Assembly: GCA_052144935.1 (NCBI GenBank)
Contig: JBKQPR010000097.1
Coordinates: 1-51,279 of the forward strand
Direction: 5' to 3'
From: JOPF133 sp052144935
Lineage (GTDB): Bacteria > Acidobacteriota > Terriglobia > Bryobacterales > Bryobacteraceae
DNA length: 51,279 nucleotides
The translations under genes and the position numbers were made by a program. Below are positions 40,476-48,162 of this stretch, one piece after another. The stretch's first letter is position 1. Every line of letters starts with the position of its first letter. The notes beneath the pieces are model-generated. The model searched no databases. It saw nothing but the letters and a program-made list of their open reading frames with translations, and was not told where the DNA came from.

Positions 40476-41791
40476 CGTGCGCGGCCCTGTGCGCGGCTCT
40501 GCGCTCCCACCAGTATGATCCGCACGTCCATCACGTTGGTGTTGGTCGGTCCGGTCTTCACCAGGTCGCCCAGAGCGTCGAAATAATGATACGAATCGTT
40601 GGCGTCCAGGTAGCGCGCGGCCTCGGGATGGCGGGCCAGGGTGGCGCCGTCGGCGATGGCTCCGGCGGCGTCAGTGGGGCCATCGGTGCCATCCGTGCCG
40701 GCGCTGAACACCACCACGTCCGCGAGCCCCGCGATGTCGATGGCCGCGGCCAGCACGAACTCCTGGTTACGCCCGCCCAAACCGCCGCCTTTGATGGTGA
40801 CCGTGGTTTCGCCGCCGGTGACGATGCAAGCGGGCGGCTTCGCTGGCCGCGCGGCGCGCACCATCTCGCGCGCGATGGCGGCGTGCATGCGGGCCACGTC
40901 GCGGGTTTCGCCCTGGATCTCGCTGGCCAGCACCAGCGTGCGATAGCCCAGCAGGCGGGCCTGGCGCGAGGCGGCGTCCAACGCCAGGCGGTTGCTGCCC
41001 ACCACGGTGTTGCGCACGCGGCGGAAAAGCGCATCGCCCGGCTTGGGGGTTTCGGCGATCTCCCCGCGCAGGCCGGCCTCAATGCGCTCGCGGACGGCGT
41101 CCGGCACATCGTGGAAAATGCCGTAGTGCTCCAGGATCGCAGCCACCCTGGCGAAGGTGGAAGCGTCCGGCGCGGTGGGGCCGGAGCCGATCACGTCGAG
41201 ATCGTCGCCAATCACGTCCGAGAGCAGCAGCGCCTCCACCGTGGCGGGCGACGCCAGGCGCGCCAGTTGCCCGCCCTTGATGGCCGAGATGTGCTTGCGA
41301 ACGGCGTTGATCTCGTGGATATTGGCGCCGCAGTTGAGCAGCAGCAGCGTGACCGCCTGCTTCTCCTCGAGCGTGATGGGCGCGGCGGGCAGAGGCAGCA
41401 GCGCCGAGCCTCCGCCAGAGATCAGGCACACCACCAGGTCGTCCTTGCCGGCGCGGGCGGCCAGTTCGGCGATGCGCTGGGCGCCGGCCACGCCGCGGGC
41501 GTCGGGCACGGGATGGCCGCACTCGTTCAGCTCGATGCGCCGCAACTTGGCCACGTGGCCGTATTTCACGTTGATGAGGCCGGTGGCGATGCGGCGGCCC
41601 AGCACGCGCTCGGCGGCCTGCGCCATGGAGGCGCCCGCCTTGCCGGCGCCGATTACATAGATGTTGCGGAAGCGCGTGGTATCGCGGCGGGAGAGGTGGC
41701 GCGCCACGGCCTCGGCGGGGTCGGCCGCCTTCAGGGCCGCGCGGAAGATCGCCAGCGCGTCCTTCCGCAGGCGCTTGAGTGGTACCGTCAC
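40472..41791 (-). CDS. Glycerate 2-kinase (GckA/TtuD, MOFRL family)
   Basis: A 439-aa glycerate kinase-II family enzyme that phosphorylates D-glycerate to 2-phosphoglycerate. NIYVIGAGKAGASMAQAAE, LVVCLISGGGSALLPLP, NAVRKHISAIKGGQLAR and LLLSDVIGDDLDVIGSGPT belong to the N-terminal domain. The MOFRL part has CIVTGGETTVTIKGGGLGGR, NQEF and SAGTDGTDGPTDAAGA. It starts with GTG 41791 overlapping the aroK stop (GTGA); the frame is open far upstream only as a shadow of aroK. It lies in an SDR-aroK-glycerate kinase-TPR operon. Confidence 0.93.
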   Translation of the reverse strand: MTVPLKRLRKDALAIFRAALKAADPAEAVARHLSRRDTTRFRNIYVIGAGKAGASMAQAAERVLGRRIATGLINVKYGHVAKLRRIELNECGHPVPDARGVAGAQRIAELAARAGKDDLVVCLISGGGSALLPLPAAPITLEEKQAVTLLLLNCGANIHEINAVRKHISAIKGGQLARLASPATVEALLLSDVIGDDLDVIGSGPTAPDASTFARVAAILEHYGIFHDVPDAVRERIEAGLRGEIAETPKPGDALFRRVRNTVVGSNRLALDAASRQARLLGYRTLVLASEIQGETRDVARMHAAIAREMVRAARPAKPPACIVTGGETTVTIKGGGLGGRNQEFVLAAAIDIAGLADVVVFSAGTDGTDGPTDAAGAIADGATLARHPEAARYLDANDSYHYFDALGDLVKTGPTNTNVMDVRIILVGAQSRAQGRAR

Positions 41792-42318
41792 TTCAGCACC
41801 AGGTGTTGCAGAATGGTCTCGACGGTCACATCCGGATCGTCGCTTTCGATGGTCACGTGTACGTCGGCCAGCCGGTAATGCTCGCGGCGCACTTCGAACA
41901 GGGCGGCGAAGTAGGCCGGATCGCGCGCCAGGGGGCGGCCGGCATGTTGCGCCACGCGCCTTTCCACCACCTCGAAGGGGCAATCCAGCCATATGGTGAT
42001 GCCGTTGTACCCGAGGATTTGCCGGTTGGCGGGTTCGGCGAAGGCGCCGCCGCCCAAGGCCAGCACGGCCGGCCGGCCGCGCTCGATAAAGCGCATGTGG
42101 TGCTGGATGATCTGGGTTTCCATGCGCCGGAATTCGGCTTCGCCGCGTTGCGCGAAGATCTCCGCGATGGTGCAGCCTTCGGAGCGCTCGATCTCTTCGT
42201 CGGTATCGAAGAAACTCCATCCCAACCGGTGGGCCAGGTGGCGCCCCACGGTGGTTTTTCCGGCGCCCATGAAGCCCACCACGTAAAGACCGGGAGTACG
42301 TTTCAGTTTGAGGTTCAT
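41788..42318 (-). CDS. aroK: Shikimate kinase
   Basis: A 176-aa enzyme phosphorylating shikimate at the 3-OH. Walker A is VVGFMGAGKTTVGRHLA (about 13-29). FFDTDEEIERSEG has the two Asp for Mg and shikimate, and AEFRRMETQII and ALGGGAFAEP bind shikimate. RPLARDP carries the lid Arg. The ATG at 42318 overlaps the SDR stop (ATGA). With pheA nearby on the same strand, two aromatic amino-acid genes lie within 4 kb but in different transcription units. Confidence 0.95.
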   Translation of the reverse strand: MNLKLKRTPGLYVVGFMGAGKTTVGRHLAHRLGWSFFDTDEEIERSEGCTIAEIFAQRGEAEFRRMETQIIQHHMRFIERGRPAVLALGGGAFAEPANRQILGYNGITIWLDCPFEVVERRVAQHAGRPLARDPAYFAALFEVRREHYRLADVHVTIESDDPDVTVETILQHLVLK

Positions 42319-43100
42319 GCGGTTCCGTTGATCTCCGCCATGCGCGCTTCGACGATGCCCGGCAGCAGGCGCATCGCGGTCACCAGCAGCCAGCCGGAAA
42401 ACGGCGCCATCACCGTGCGGGCGTCCCGCTCCACACCGCGCCGGATGGCCCGCGCGCATTCCTCCGGGGTGATGGCGAAGCGCCGCGCGCGCACCACCTG
42501 CGGGGGCGCGGCACCCGCCAGAACATTTCTCTGAAAGCCTGTAGTGACGTAACCGGGGCACACCAGCATGGCGTGCACGCCGTCGCGTTTCAGCTCCATG
42601 CGCAGGCCCTCGGTGAGGGACCCCACGGCGTATTTGGTGGAGCTGTAGAGGGTCATCCAGGGCAGCGTGACTTTGCCGCCGATGGATCCCACGTTGACGA
42701 TGGCGCCCGTGCGCCGCGCGCGCATGTGCGGGACGGCCAGTTGCAGCATGCCGAGCAGGGCGAAATAATTCAGCTCCATCATGCGGCGGGCGTGTTCCAT
42801 GGGCGCCTCCCAGGAAGCCCCGTAGACGCCCACGCCGGCGTTGTTGATCAGGATGTCCACGGCGCCGAAGCGCTCGAGGGTCCGGTCCATGACGCGGCGG
42901 CGAACGGCCTCGTCGGTGAGGTCTCCGGCGGTGACCAGGGCGGATGGGCCACCGGCCTGCCCGGCGGTTCGGCCGAGGCCCTCTTCGGATCGGGCGGTGA
43001 GCGAGAGCCGGGCGCCCGCGCGGGCGAACTCCGCGGCACAGGCCGCCCCGATGCCCTCGGACGCTCCCGTAATCAACGCGACTTTGCCTTCAATCTTCAT
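42315..43100 (-). CDS. Short-chain dehydrogenase/reductase
   Basis: A 261-aa classical SDR. Start ATG 43100 (MKIEGKVALITGASEGIGAA) shows the TGxxxGIG cofactor motif. NNAGVGVYG is the NAG motif, VNVGSIGGKV supplies the catalytic Ser region, and LYSSTKYAV the Tyr-x3-Lys. The Arg/Ser residues after strand 2 favour NADP(H). The C-terminal helix (FSGWLLVTAMRLLPG) is hydrophobic and may touch the membrane, as in acyl or lipid SDRs. Substrate unknown. First gene of the aroK operon. Confidence 0.9.
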   Translation of the reverse strand: MKIEGKVALITGASEGIGAACAAEFARAGARLSLTARSEEGLGRTAGQAGGPSALVTAGDLTDEAVRRRVMDRTLERFGAVDILINNAGVGVYGASWEAPMEHARRMMELNYFALLGMLQLAVPHMRARRTGAIVNVGSIGGKVTLPWMTLYSSTKYAVGSLTEGLRMELKRDGVHAMLVCPGYVTTGFQRNVLAGAAPPQVVRARRFAITPEECARAIRRGVERDARTVMAPFSGWLLVTAMRLLPGIVEARMAEINGTA

Positions 43101-43178
43101 GCCGTGGGGACCGCCCCATATGGTAGCGTAACGCCGCGAGGATAAGAATCTCCGGGAAGGGGAAGACATATCCGGCAA

Positions 43179-43199
43179 AACGGGAACAAAATTCCCGTT
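43179..43199. promoter_or_regulatory. Hairpin between divergent genes
   Basis: AACGGGAA-CAAAA-TTCCCGTT is a perfect 8-bp stem between the divergent SDR and antitoxin genes. It may be an operator or a terminator; the sequence does not decide. Confidence 0.35.
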
Positions 43200-43325
43200 T
43201 CGGTTCCGTGGGCGGGAAGCGGGAGAGCGAGGCTCCACTAATCACCGCCCGCGCCGGGCCGACGGGATCGGTGGCCTGGGGTGTTGCCCCGATGGAGGTA
43301 TCCGGCTACAGTTAAGAAGGGAGTC

Positions 43326-43637
43326 ATGGAACCCAATCTCACCCAACAGCGCCACCATGCTCACGCGTTTCTCGACCGCCTGCCCGCCGGGCAGTTGGCG
43401 GCGGTATGCGGCTTGCTGGAAAGCATGCTCTCGCCCCTCGACCGCAAACTGGCGCTGGCCCCCATCGACGATGAGCCGGTCACTGCCGAAGACGCTGCGG
43501 CGATTCGCGCCGGCATGGCCTCGCTGGAGACGGACGGCGGCGTGCCCATGGAGGAAGTCATGGCGGACTTTGGTCTCACCATGGACGATTTCCAGAGGAT
43601 GGCGGAGACTCCGCTGCCGGAAGAATCCAGCCAGTAA
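43326..43637 (+). CDS. Antitoxin of a RelE-type module
   Basis: A 103-aa acidic protein. The helical N-terminus (HAHAFLDRLPAGQLAAVCGLLESML) and the end DDEPVTAEDAAAIRAGMASL, then FGLTMDDFQRM, resemble antitoxins that pair with RelE-like toxins. No clear DNA-binding fold is visible. GGGAG lies before the ATG; the open frame runs 15 codons further upstream without support. The TAA overlaps the toxin ATG by one base (TAATG). Confidence 0.75.
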   Translation: MEPNLTQQRHHAHAFLDRLPAGQLAAVCGLLESMLSPLDRKLALAPIDDEPVTAEDAAAIRAGMASLETDGGVPMEEVMADFGLTMDDFQRMAETPLPEESSQ

Positions 43638-43891
43638 TGACCAAGCGGGTCATCTTTTCCGACGAGGCCCGCGCCGACATCCGAGCCATCGACCGGGAAA
43701 CCGCGCTACGGCTGCTCAAGGGGCTGGCGCGGTTTCTGGAAACCGATGCCGGCAACGTCAAACAGCTTGAGGGCTTTGATCCGCCGCAGTTTCGCCTGCG
43801 CGTCGGCGACTGGCGTTACATCTTCCGTAAATCCGGCGAGGATGCCATTGAGGTTCTGCGCGTGCGCAACCGTCGCGAGGCTTACCGCTGA
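43637..43891 (+). CDS. RelE/ParE family toxin
   Basis: An 84-aa RelE-superfamily protein: RVIFSDEARADIRAIDRETA, LKGLARFLETDAGNVKQLEG, FRLRVGDWRYIFRKS and a terminal VLRVRNRREAYR. The central Arg-Val-Gly-Asp-Trp-Arg strand and the C-terminal Arg/Tyr residues are the positions used by ribosome-dependent RelE mRNases. The gene is complete and coupled to its antitoxin. Confidence 0.9.
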   Translation: MTKRVIFSDEARADIRAIDRETALRLLKGLARFLETDAGNVKQLEGFDPPQFRLRVGDWRYIFRKSGEDAIEVLRVRNRREAYR

Positions 43892-43933
43892 GTTCGTGCC
43901 GGGGCCGGACTCAGGAACGCGCCAATCCCTTTC

Positions 43934-44092
43934 CCCTTTGTACCGCTGGTCCGCGTAGTCCAGCCCCGTCCCAACGTCCCGGAAGTAACTCCCCCACCTT
44001 TCTGGCCCGTCCGGTGTGTTCGTCCGCTCGTTTCCGTGCGGCGCGTACCGCATGACCTTCGTCGTTGGCGTTCCGTCGTACGCTCTCCAAAC
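43934..44092 (-). pseudogene. RHS-repeat core remnant
   Basis: GPERWGSYFRDVGTGLDYADQ-RYKG matches the end of the RHS-associated core, normally followed by the LGRFLTPDP cleavage motif, which is missing. VWRAYDGTPTTKVMRYAPHG before it also fits the repeat. Only ~53 codons remain, squeezed between relE and wecB. Confidence 0.65.
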
Positions 44093-44109
44093 GTCGCGCC
44101 GGCCCTCCG

Positions 44110-45237
44110 TCATCTCAGGTACCCTTCAATCGCCGCCGTAATCCGCCCGCTGGCCTGGCCATCGCCGTAAGGATTATGAATCCGCGAGCGGCGCTGGTAT
44201 TCGGCAGGATCGTCGAGCAGCCAGGCGGCTTCTGCGACGATCTTGCGCGGATCGCTTCCCACCAGCTTGACGGTGCCGGCTTCCACGGCTTCGGGGCGCT
44301 CGGTGCGCTCGCGCAGCACCAGCACGGGCTTGCCCAGGGACGGCGCCTCTTCCTGAATGCCGCCCGAATCGGTCACGATCAAGTAAGCGCGGCGCATCAG
44401 GTCGACGAAGGACGCGTAGTCCAATGGCTCGGTGAGGACGATGTGGGGATGGCCTTCCAGGCGGCGGGTGACCGGGTCGAGCACGTGGGGGTTGCGGTGT
44501 ACGGGGTAGACGATCTGCACATCGGGCCGCGCGGCCAGCTCGGCGAGTGCGTCGCAGATGCGCTCCAGGCCCTCGCCGAAGCTTTCGCGGCGGTGGGCCG
44601 TCACCACGATGAGCTTGCGGGTGGGGTGCCCTTTGGGCCCCAGCCAGGGCCAGGTGGGTGCCGGCAGGCGGCCCTGCAGCAACGCTCCGGCCACTTCCAG
44701 GATGGCATCGACTCCGGAATTGCCGGTCACCAGAATGCGCTCCTCGGGGACGCCCTCCGCCAACAGGTTGCGGCGGGCCCCTTCGGTGGGGGCGAAGTGC
44801 AGCGCGGCGATGCGGGTGGTGACCAGGCGGTTGAACTCTTCGGGAAAGGGCTGGGACAGATCGCCGGTGCGCAGCCCGGCCTCCACGTGGGCCACTGGAA
44901 TCCGCCGGTAGAAGGCCGCTATGGCGCCGGCCATAGTAGTGGTAGTATCGCCCTGGACCACCGCCATGGCGGGTGCTTCGCGCAACAGCACGGGGTCGAG
45001 AGCGGTGAGCACGCGGGCGGTGGTCTCGCCCAAAGTCTGGCCGGGCTGCATCAAGTCGAGATCGCAATCGGGGCGGACTTCGAAACAATTCAGCACCTGG
45101 TCGAGCATGCCGCGATGCTGCCCGGTGACGCATACGCGTACCTGCAGAGCTTCGCTATGGCGCTGCATGTGGCGGATCACCGGGCAGAGCTTGATGGCTT
45201 CCGGACGGGTGCCGAAGATGAACAGCACCCGCTTCAC
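44110..45237 (-). CDS. wecB: UDP-N-acetylglucosamine 2-epimerase (non-hydrolysing)
   Basis: A 375-aa WecB/MnaA family enzyme interconverting UDP-GlcNAc and UDP-ManNAc for surface polysaccharide. IFGTRPEAIKLCPVI, VVQGDTTTTMAGAIAAFY, VAHVEAGLRTGDLSQPFPEE, VVTAHRRESFG and TDSGGIQEEAPSLGKPVLVLRERTERPE are all present. It starts with GTG overlapping the kinase stop (GTGA). An extra PWLGPKGHPTR stretch before the VVTAHRRES strand coincides with an 18-bp dispersed repeat and looks like a tolerated insertion. Confidence 0.95.
   Translation of the reverse strand: MKRVLFIFGTRPEAIKLCPVIRHMQRHSEALQVRVCVTGQHRGMLDQVLNCFEVRPDCDLDLMQPGQTLGETTARVLTALDPVLLREAPAMAVVQGDTTTTMAGAIAAFYRRIPVAHVEAGLRTGDLSQPFPEEFNRLVTTRIAALHFAPTEGARRNLLAEGVPEERILVTGNSGVDAILEVAGALLQGRLPAPTWPWLGPKGHPTRKLIVVTAHRRESFGEGLERICDALAELAARPDVQIVYPVHRNPHVLDPVTRRLEGHPHIVLTEPLDYASFVDLMRRAYLIVTDSGGIQEEAPSLGKPVLVLRERTERPEAVEAGTVKLVGSDPRKIVAEAAWLLDDPAEYQRRSRIHNPYGDGQASGRITAAIEGYLR
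44623..44640 (+). repeat. Copy of the 18-bp GGGGYGCCC core repeat inside wecB
   Basis: GGGGTGCCCTTTGGGCCC on the plus strand codes, on the opposite strand, for the GPKGHP peptide of the epimerase. Confidence 0.5.
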
Positions 45238-46205
45238 GGCGTGGGGAACCCTGCCTCAAGTTCGGCCAGCGTGGCGGTAGCGGTGCCCAGTTTGCCGACC
45301 ACGATGCCGCTGGCGCGATTGGCCAACTGGGCGGCTTCGGCGGGAGTGGCGCCGGATGCCAGCGCCAGGGTGAGCACCGCGATGGCGGTATCGCCGGCGC
45401 CCGAAACATCGAAGACGTCCTTGGCGCACGTGGGGGTGTGATACGGCGGCGCCTCGCCTTCGAGCAGCAGCATTCCATGCTCGCCCAGGGTGATGAGCAG
45501 GCTGCCCACGTTCCAAAGGCGGCGCAGACGGCGTCCGGCTTCGAGCAGAGCGCTATCGGCGGAGACCGGAAGGACAGCCTCGGAAGGCGGCAGGCCGGCC
45601 GCCAGGAAGGCCTCGGCGCGGTTGGGTTTGATGGCCGTGGCGCCGTGCCAGGCGATGGAGGTATGCGGATGCGGGTCCACTGTCAGGATTTTGCCGTGGG
45701 TGCGCGCGGCTTGGCAGATATGGTCGGCCAGAGGCTGGGTGACGAAGCCTTTCCCGTAATCGGCCACGATGACGGCATCCACGCTGGGCATCAGGCGGTC
45801 GAGATGGCCTATGGCGCAGATGGTCTCGCCGGCGGAGAGGGGCTGCCGGCACTCGCGATCCACGCGCACCACCTGCTGATTGCGGGCCATGATGCGGCTC
45901 TTCACGGTGGTGGGCGAGGAAGTTCGCAGCACGGCGGAAGCGTCGATGCCGGATTCGCCGAGCAAGGCCAGCAGGCGGTCGCCGTGGACGCCGGTTCCGG
46001 CGGTCCCCATCACCGCTACGTGGGGGGTGAACTCACGGAGATTGCGGGCCACGTTGGCCGCGCCGCCGGGGTAATAGGATTCGCCTGTGACGTTGACCAC
46101 GGGGACGGGGGCTTCGGGCGAGATGCGGGAAACGCGGCCCCAGATATACTCATCGAGCATCAGATCGCCCACCACCAGCACGCGCTGGGAGGCGAAGGCC
46201 GCCAT
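45234..46205 (-). CDS. Heptose-7-phosphate kinase (HldE/RfaE1 kinase domain)
   Basis: A PfkB/ribokinase-fold sugar kinase of 323 aa. VLVVGDLMLDEYIWGRVSRI, SPEAPVPVVNVTGESYYPGGAANVARNL, VDRECRQPL and the anion-hole/catalytic DVSGAGDTAIAVL match the N-terminal kinase domain of HldE, which makes heptose 1,7-bisphosphate for ADP-heptose. The nucleotidyltransferase half of HldE is absent. The start is uncertain: the frame is open to ATG 46361 (11 bp overlap with the upstream gene), but residues from there to Met 46205 are Pro/Gly-rich and derive from a dispersed repeat. Coupled to wecB. Confidence 0.88.
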   Translation of the reverse strand: MAAFASQRVLVVGDLMLDEYIWGRVSRISPEAPVPVVNVTGESYYPGGAANVARNLREFTPHVAVMGTAGTGVHGDRLLALLGESGIDASAVLRTSSPTTVKSRIMARNQQVVRVDRECRQPLSAGETICAIGHLDRLMPSVDAVIVADYGKGFVTQPLADHICQAARTHGKILTVDPHPHTSIAWHGATAIKPNRAEAFLAAGLPPSEAVLPVSADSALLEAGRRLRRLWNVGSLLITLGEHGMLLLEGEAPPYHTPTCAKDVFDVSGAGDTAIAVLTLALASGATPAEAAQLANRASGIVVGKLGTATATLAELEAGFPTP

Positions 46206-46315
46206 GAGGGCGCGGTAGCGCGCGGGGCCGGGTGAAGTAACCTCGGGGGCCGGCGGGAACCGGCCCGCCTCGCCTGAGCAGCGCACCGGCGCACAGATGC
46301 TCGCGGTGCCCCCAA

Positions 46316-46332
46316 GGGTGCCCTCTGGGCCC
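46316..46332 (+). repeat. Copy of the GGGGYGCCC core repeat before the kinase gene
   Basis: GGGTGCCCTCTGGGCCC lies in the 5' extension of the heptose kinase reading frame, between it and the glycosyltransferase gene. Confidence 0.5.
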
Positions 46333-46350
46333 GGCGGGATGGGGCCCGGC

Positions 46351-47832
46351 TCAGTGGGCATCGGGCAAAGAAAGTTGCGGCACAGCTTCGCGACCCGCGG
46401 CGGAATCTCCCGGCGCAGGGGAGGCGGAGCGCTTGCGGGCGGCCATCAGCAGCGAGAGGCCCGGCCAGGGGATCAGGGAGTCGAGGCGGCTCCAGATCCA
46501 CACGGTTTTATCGAAGATTTTCAGTATCGGCTTGTTGATATGGCGCGAACCGAGCAGTTTGCTATAAGCCCACCAAGGGGGAGCGCCGGCCTTGTTGAAG
46601 TCGGTCGCGACTTCCACCGTGAAGCCCTGGCCCTCCAGAAGCCGGCGGGCGGCTGCCTTACTGTAGCGGCGCTTGTGGCCCAACCCCTGGTCGAGACTGC
46701 CATAGAGGCCCTCTCCGTGCGGCGCCAGCACCACCAGCACACCGTTGGGTTTGAGCGTGGCGTCGAGCGATTGAATCACCTGCGCGGGATCGTCCAGGTA
46801 TTCCAGGACGTTGAGGCAGAGCACCGTGTCGAAACAGTTTTCGAGGCCCGCGAAATCGGCGGGAGACTCGGGATCGAGCCGCTGCACGACCACATTGGGA
46901 GTGCGCAGAAAGCGGTTGCGGAGCGCGTGCAGGTGGAGCGGGTCCTTCTCGGCGGCCACGTAGAGCAGCCGGCGTGCCAGCAGCCGGCCGGTGATGTTGC
47001 CGATGCCCGCGTCCACTTCCAGAACGGTATCGCCCACATGGGGGCGCAGTTTGCGGGCTAGCCAACTAAGGTACTGAGGGGTGCCGGTGAGGTTGTTGAG
47101 CACGCCGCGGCCGTAGGGGGCGGCATAGAGATCGTCGATCAGCCAGAAGTGCAAGATCACGGCCATGGCCTTCAGCCCGTCGCGCCAGCCGATCTTCTTG
47201 CCCTCTTCGTAGGTGCGGCCGTGGTAGCTGATGGGCACTTCGTAGATGCGGAACTTGCGCTTGGCGCTCTTCATCGTGATTTCGGGTTCGAAGCCGAAGC
47301 GGTCGGAGCGGATGGGGATGCTCTTCAGTAAGTCGGTGCGAAACACCTTATAGCAGGTTTCCATGTCCGTGAGGTTGAGATTGCAGAACATGTTGGAAAC
47401 CAGGGTGAGGCCCTTGTTGATCATGGAATGCCAGAAGGGCAGTACGCGGGTCTGCTCGCCGGCCATGTAGCGGGATCCGAATACGGCGTCGGCGTGGCCA
47501 TCCAGCAAGGGGCGCAGGAGGCTCGGATATTCGGCGGGATCGTACTCCAGGTCGGCATCCTGAATGAGCGAGAAGTCGCCGGTGGCCTTGCCGATGGCGG
47601 TGCGGATGGCCGCGCCTTTGCCGCTGTTCTTGGAATGCTGAAACAGGCGGATCTGCGGAAATCCCTGGGCCAGGCGGCGGAGGATGTCGGAAGAGCCATC
47701 GGTGGAGCAATCGTCCACAATCACCAGTTCCCGCTCCATGTTCTCCGGGAGGGGGGCCGTGAGGACAAGGGAGATGCAGCGTTCCACGACGGTCCGCTCA
47801 TTATAGACCGGCATGAGAATGGATAACTTCAT
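46351..47832 (-). CDS. Family 2 glycosyltransferase fused to a SAM methyltransferase
   Basis: A 493-aa two-domain protein. Residues ~1-230 are a GT2 domain of the dolichol-phosphate-mannose-synthase type: LSILMPVYNERTVVERCI, VIVDDCSTDGS, NSGKGAAIRTAI and the metal-binding QDADLEYDP. Residues ~260-430 are a class I methyltransferase: DTVLEVDAGIGNITGRLLAR (motif I), FDTVLCLNVLEYLDD (motif IV), LDATLKPNGVLVVLAP. Motif I has Asp-Ala-Gly in place of the usual Gly-x-Gly. The C-terminus has a hydrophobic segment (LIPWPGLSLLMAA). It heads the operon with the heptose kinase and wecB and probably decorates a lipid-linked envelope glycan. Confidence 0.9.
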   Translation of the reverse strand: MKLSILMPVYNERTVVERCISLVLTAPLPENMERELVIVDDCSTDGSSDILRRLAQGFPQIRLFQHSKNSGKGAAIRTAIGKATGDFSLIQDADLEYDPAEYPSLLRPLLDGHADAVFGSRYMAGEQTRVLPFWHSMINKGLTLVSNMFCNLNLTDMETCYKVFRTDLLKSIPIRSDRFGFEPEITMKSAKRKFRIYEVPISYHGRTYEEGKKIGWRDGLKAMAVILHFWLIDDLYAAPYGRGVLNNLTGTPQYLSWLARKLRPHVGDTVLEVDAGIGNITGRLLARRLLYVAAEKDPLHLHALRNRFLRTPNVVVQRLDPESPADFAGLENCFDTVLCLNVLEYLDDPAQVIQSLDATLKPNGVLVVLAPHGEGLYGSLDQGLGHKRRYSKAAARRLLEGQGFTVEVATDFNKAGAPPWWAYSKLLGSRHINKPILKIFDKTVWIWSRLDSLIPWPGLSLLMAARKRSASPAPGDSAAGREAVPQLSLPDAH

Positions 47833-47901
47833 GCGTTGTACCAGTTTATCAAAGCCTTGGGCCAGGCCGGCGGCGTTTCAGGCGGAATAGCCGGGCCTGC
47901 C

Positions 47902-48159
47902 CTAATACTCTGGCATTTCAATCCGCAAGCCGTCGATCATCGCGAAGTGCTTGCGGTTCTTGCTGGCGAGCGTGAGGTCGTCTTCGAAGGCAGTCGCTGC
48001 GATGAGGGCGTCAAGTTTGCGCAGGCCGTGAGATCTTGCGTAGCTTCTCAGCGGAGACCTGAAGCCGCCGTGCAACGTCCTGGGGAGTAAGCCGCGTTCC
48101 GTCTTGAGCGCCTTTCTTTAATCCTTCCATGGCTTTGTTGAGAGCGAAATCGACATCCT
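47902..48159 (-). pseudogene. Remnant of a toxin-antitoxin pair (HTH-like antitoxin plus PIN C-terminus)
   Basis: From ATG 48130, MEGLKKGAQDGTRLTPQDVA, then RRLQVSAEKLRKISRPAQT, reads as a small HTH-like protein. In the next frame HGLRKLDALIAATAFEDDLT, then LASKNRKHFAMIDGLRI, is the end of a PIN toxin with the Asp residues of its last motifs. The first two-thirds of the PIN domain is missing, so the locus is a deletion remnant. Confidence 0.55.
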
Positions 48160-48162
48160 AGG

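Noticed and set aside
43706..44113. 135-codon minus-strand gene
   Set aside because: Only the first ~60 codons look like RHS; the rest is antisense to relE, so it is called as a remnant.
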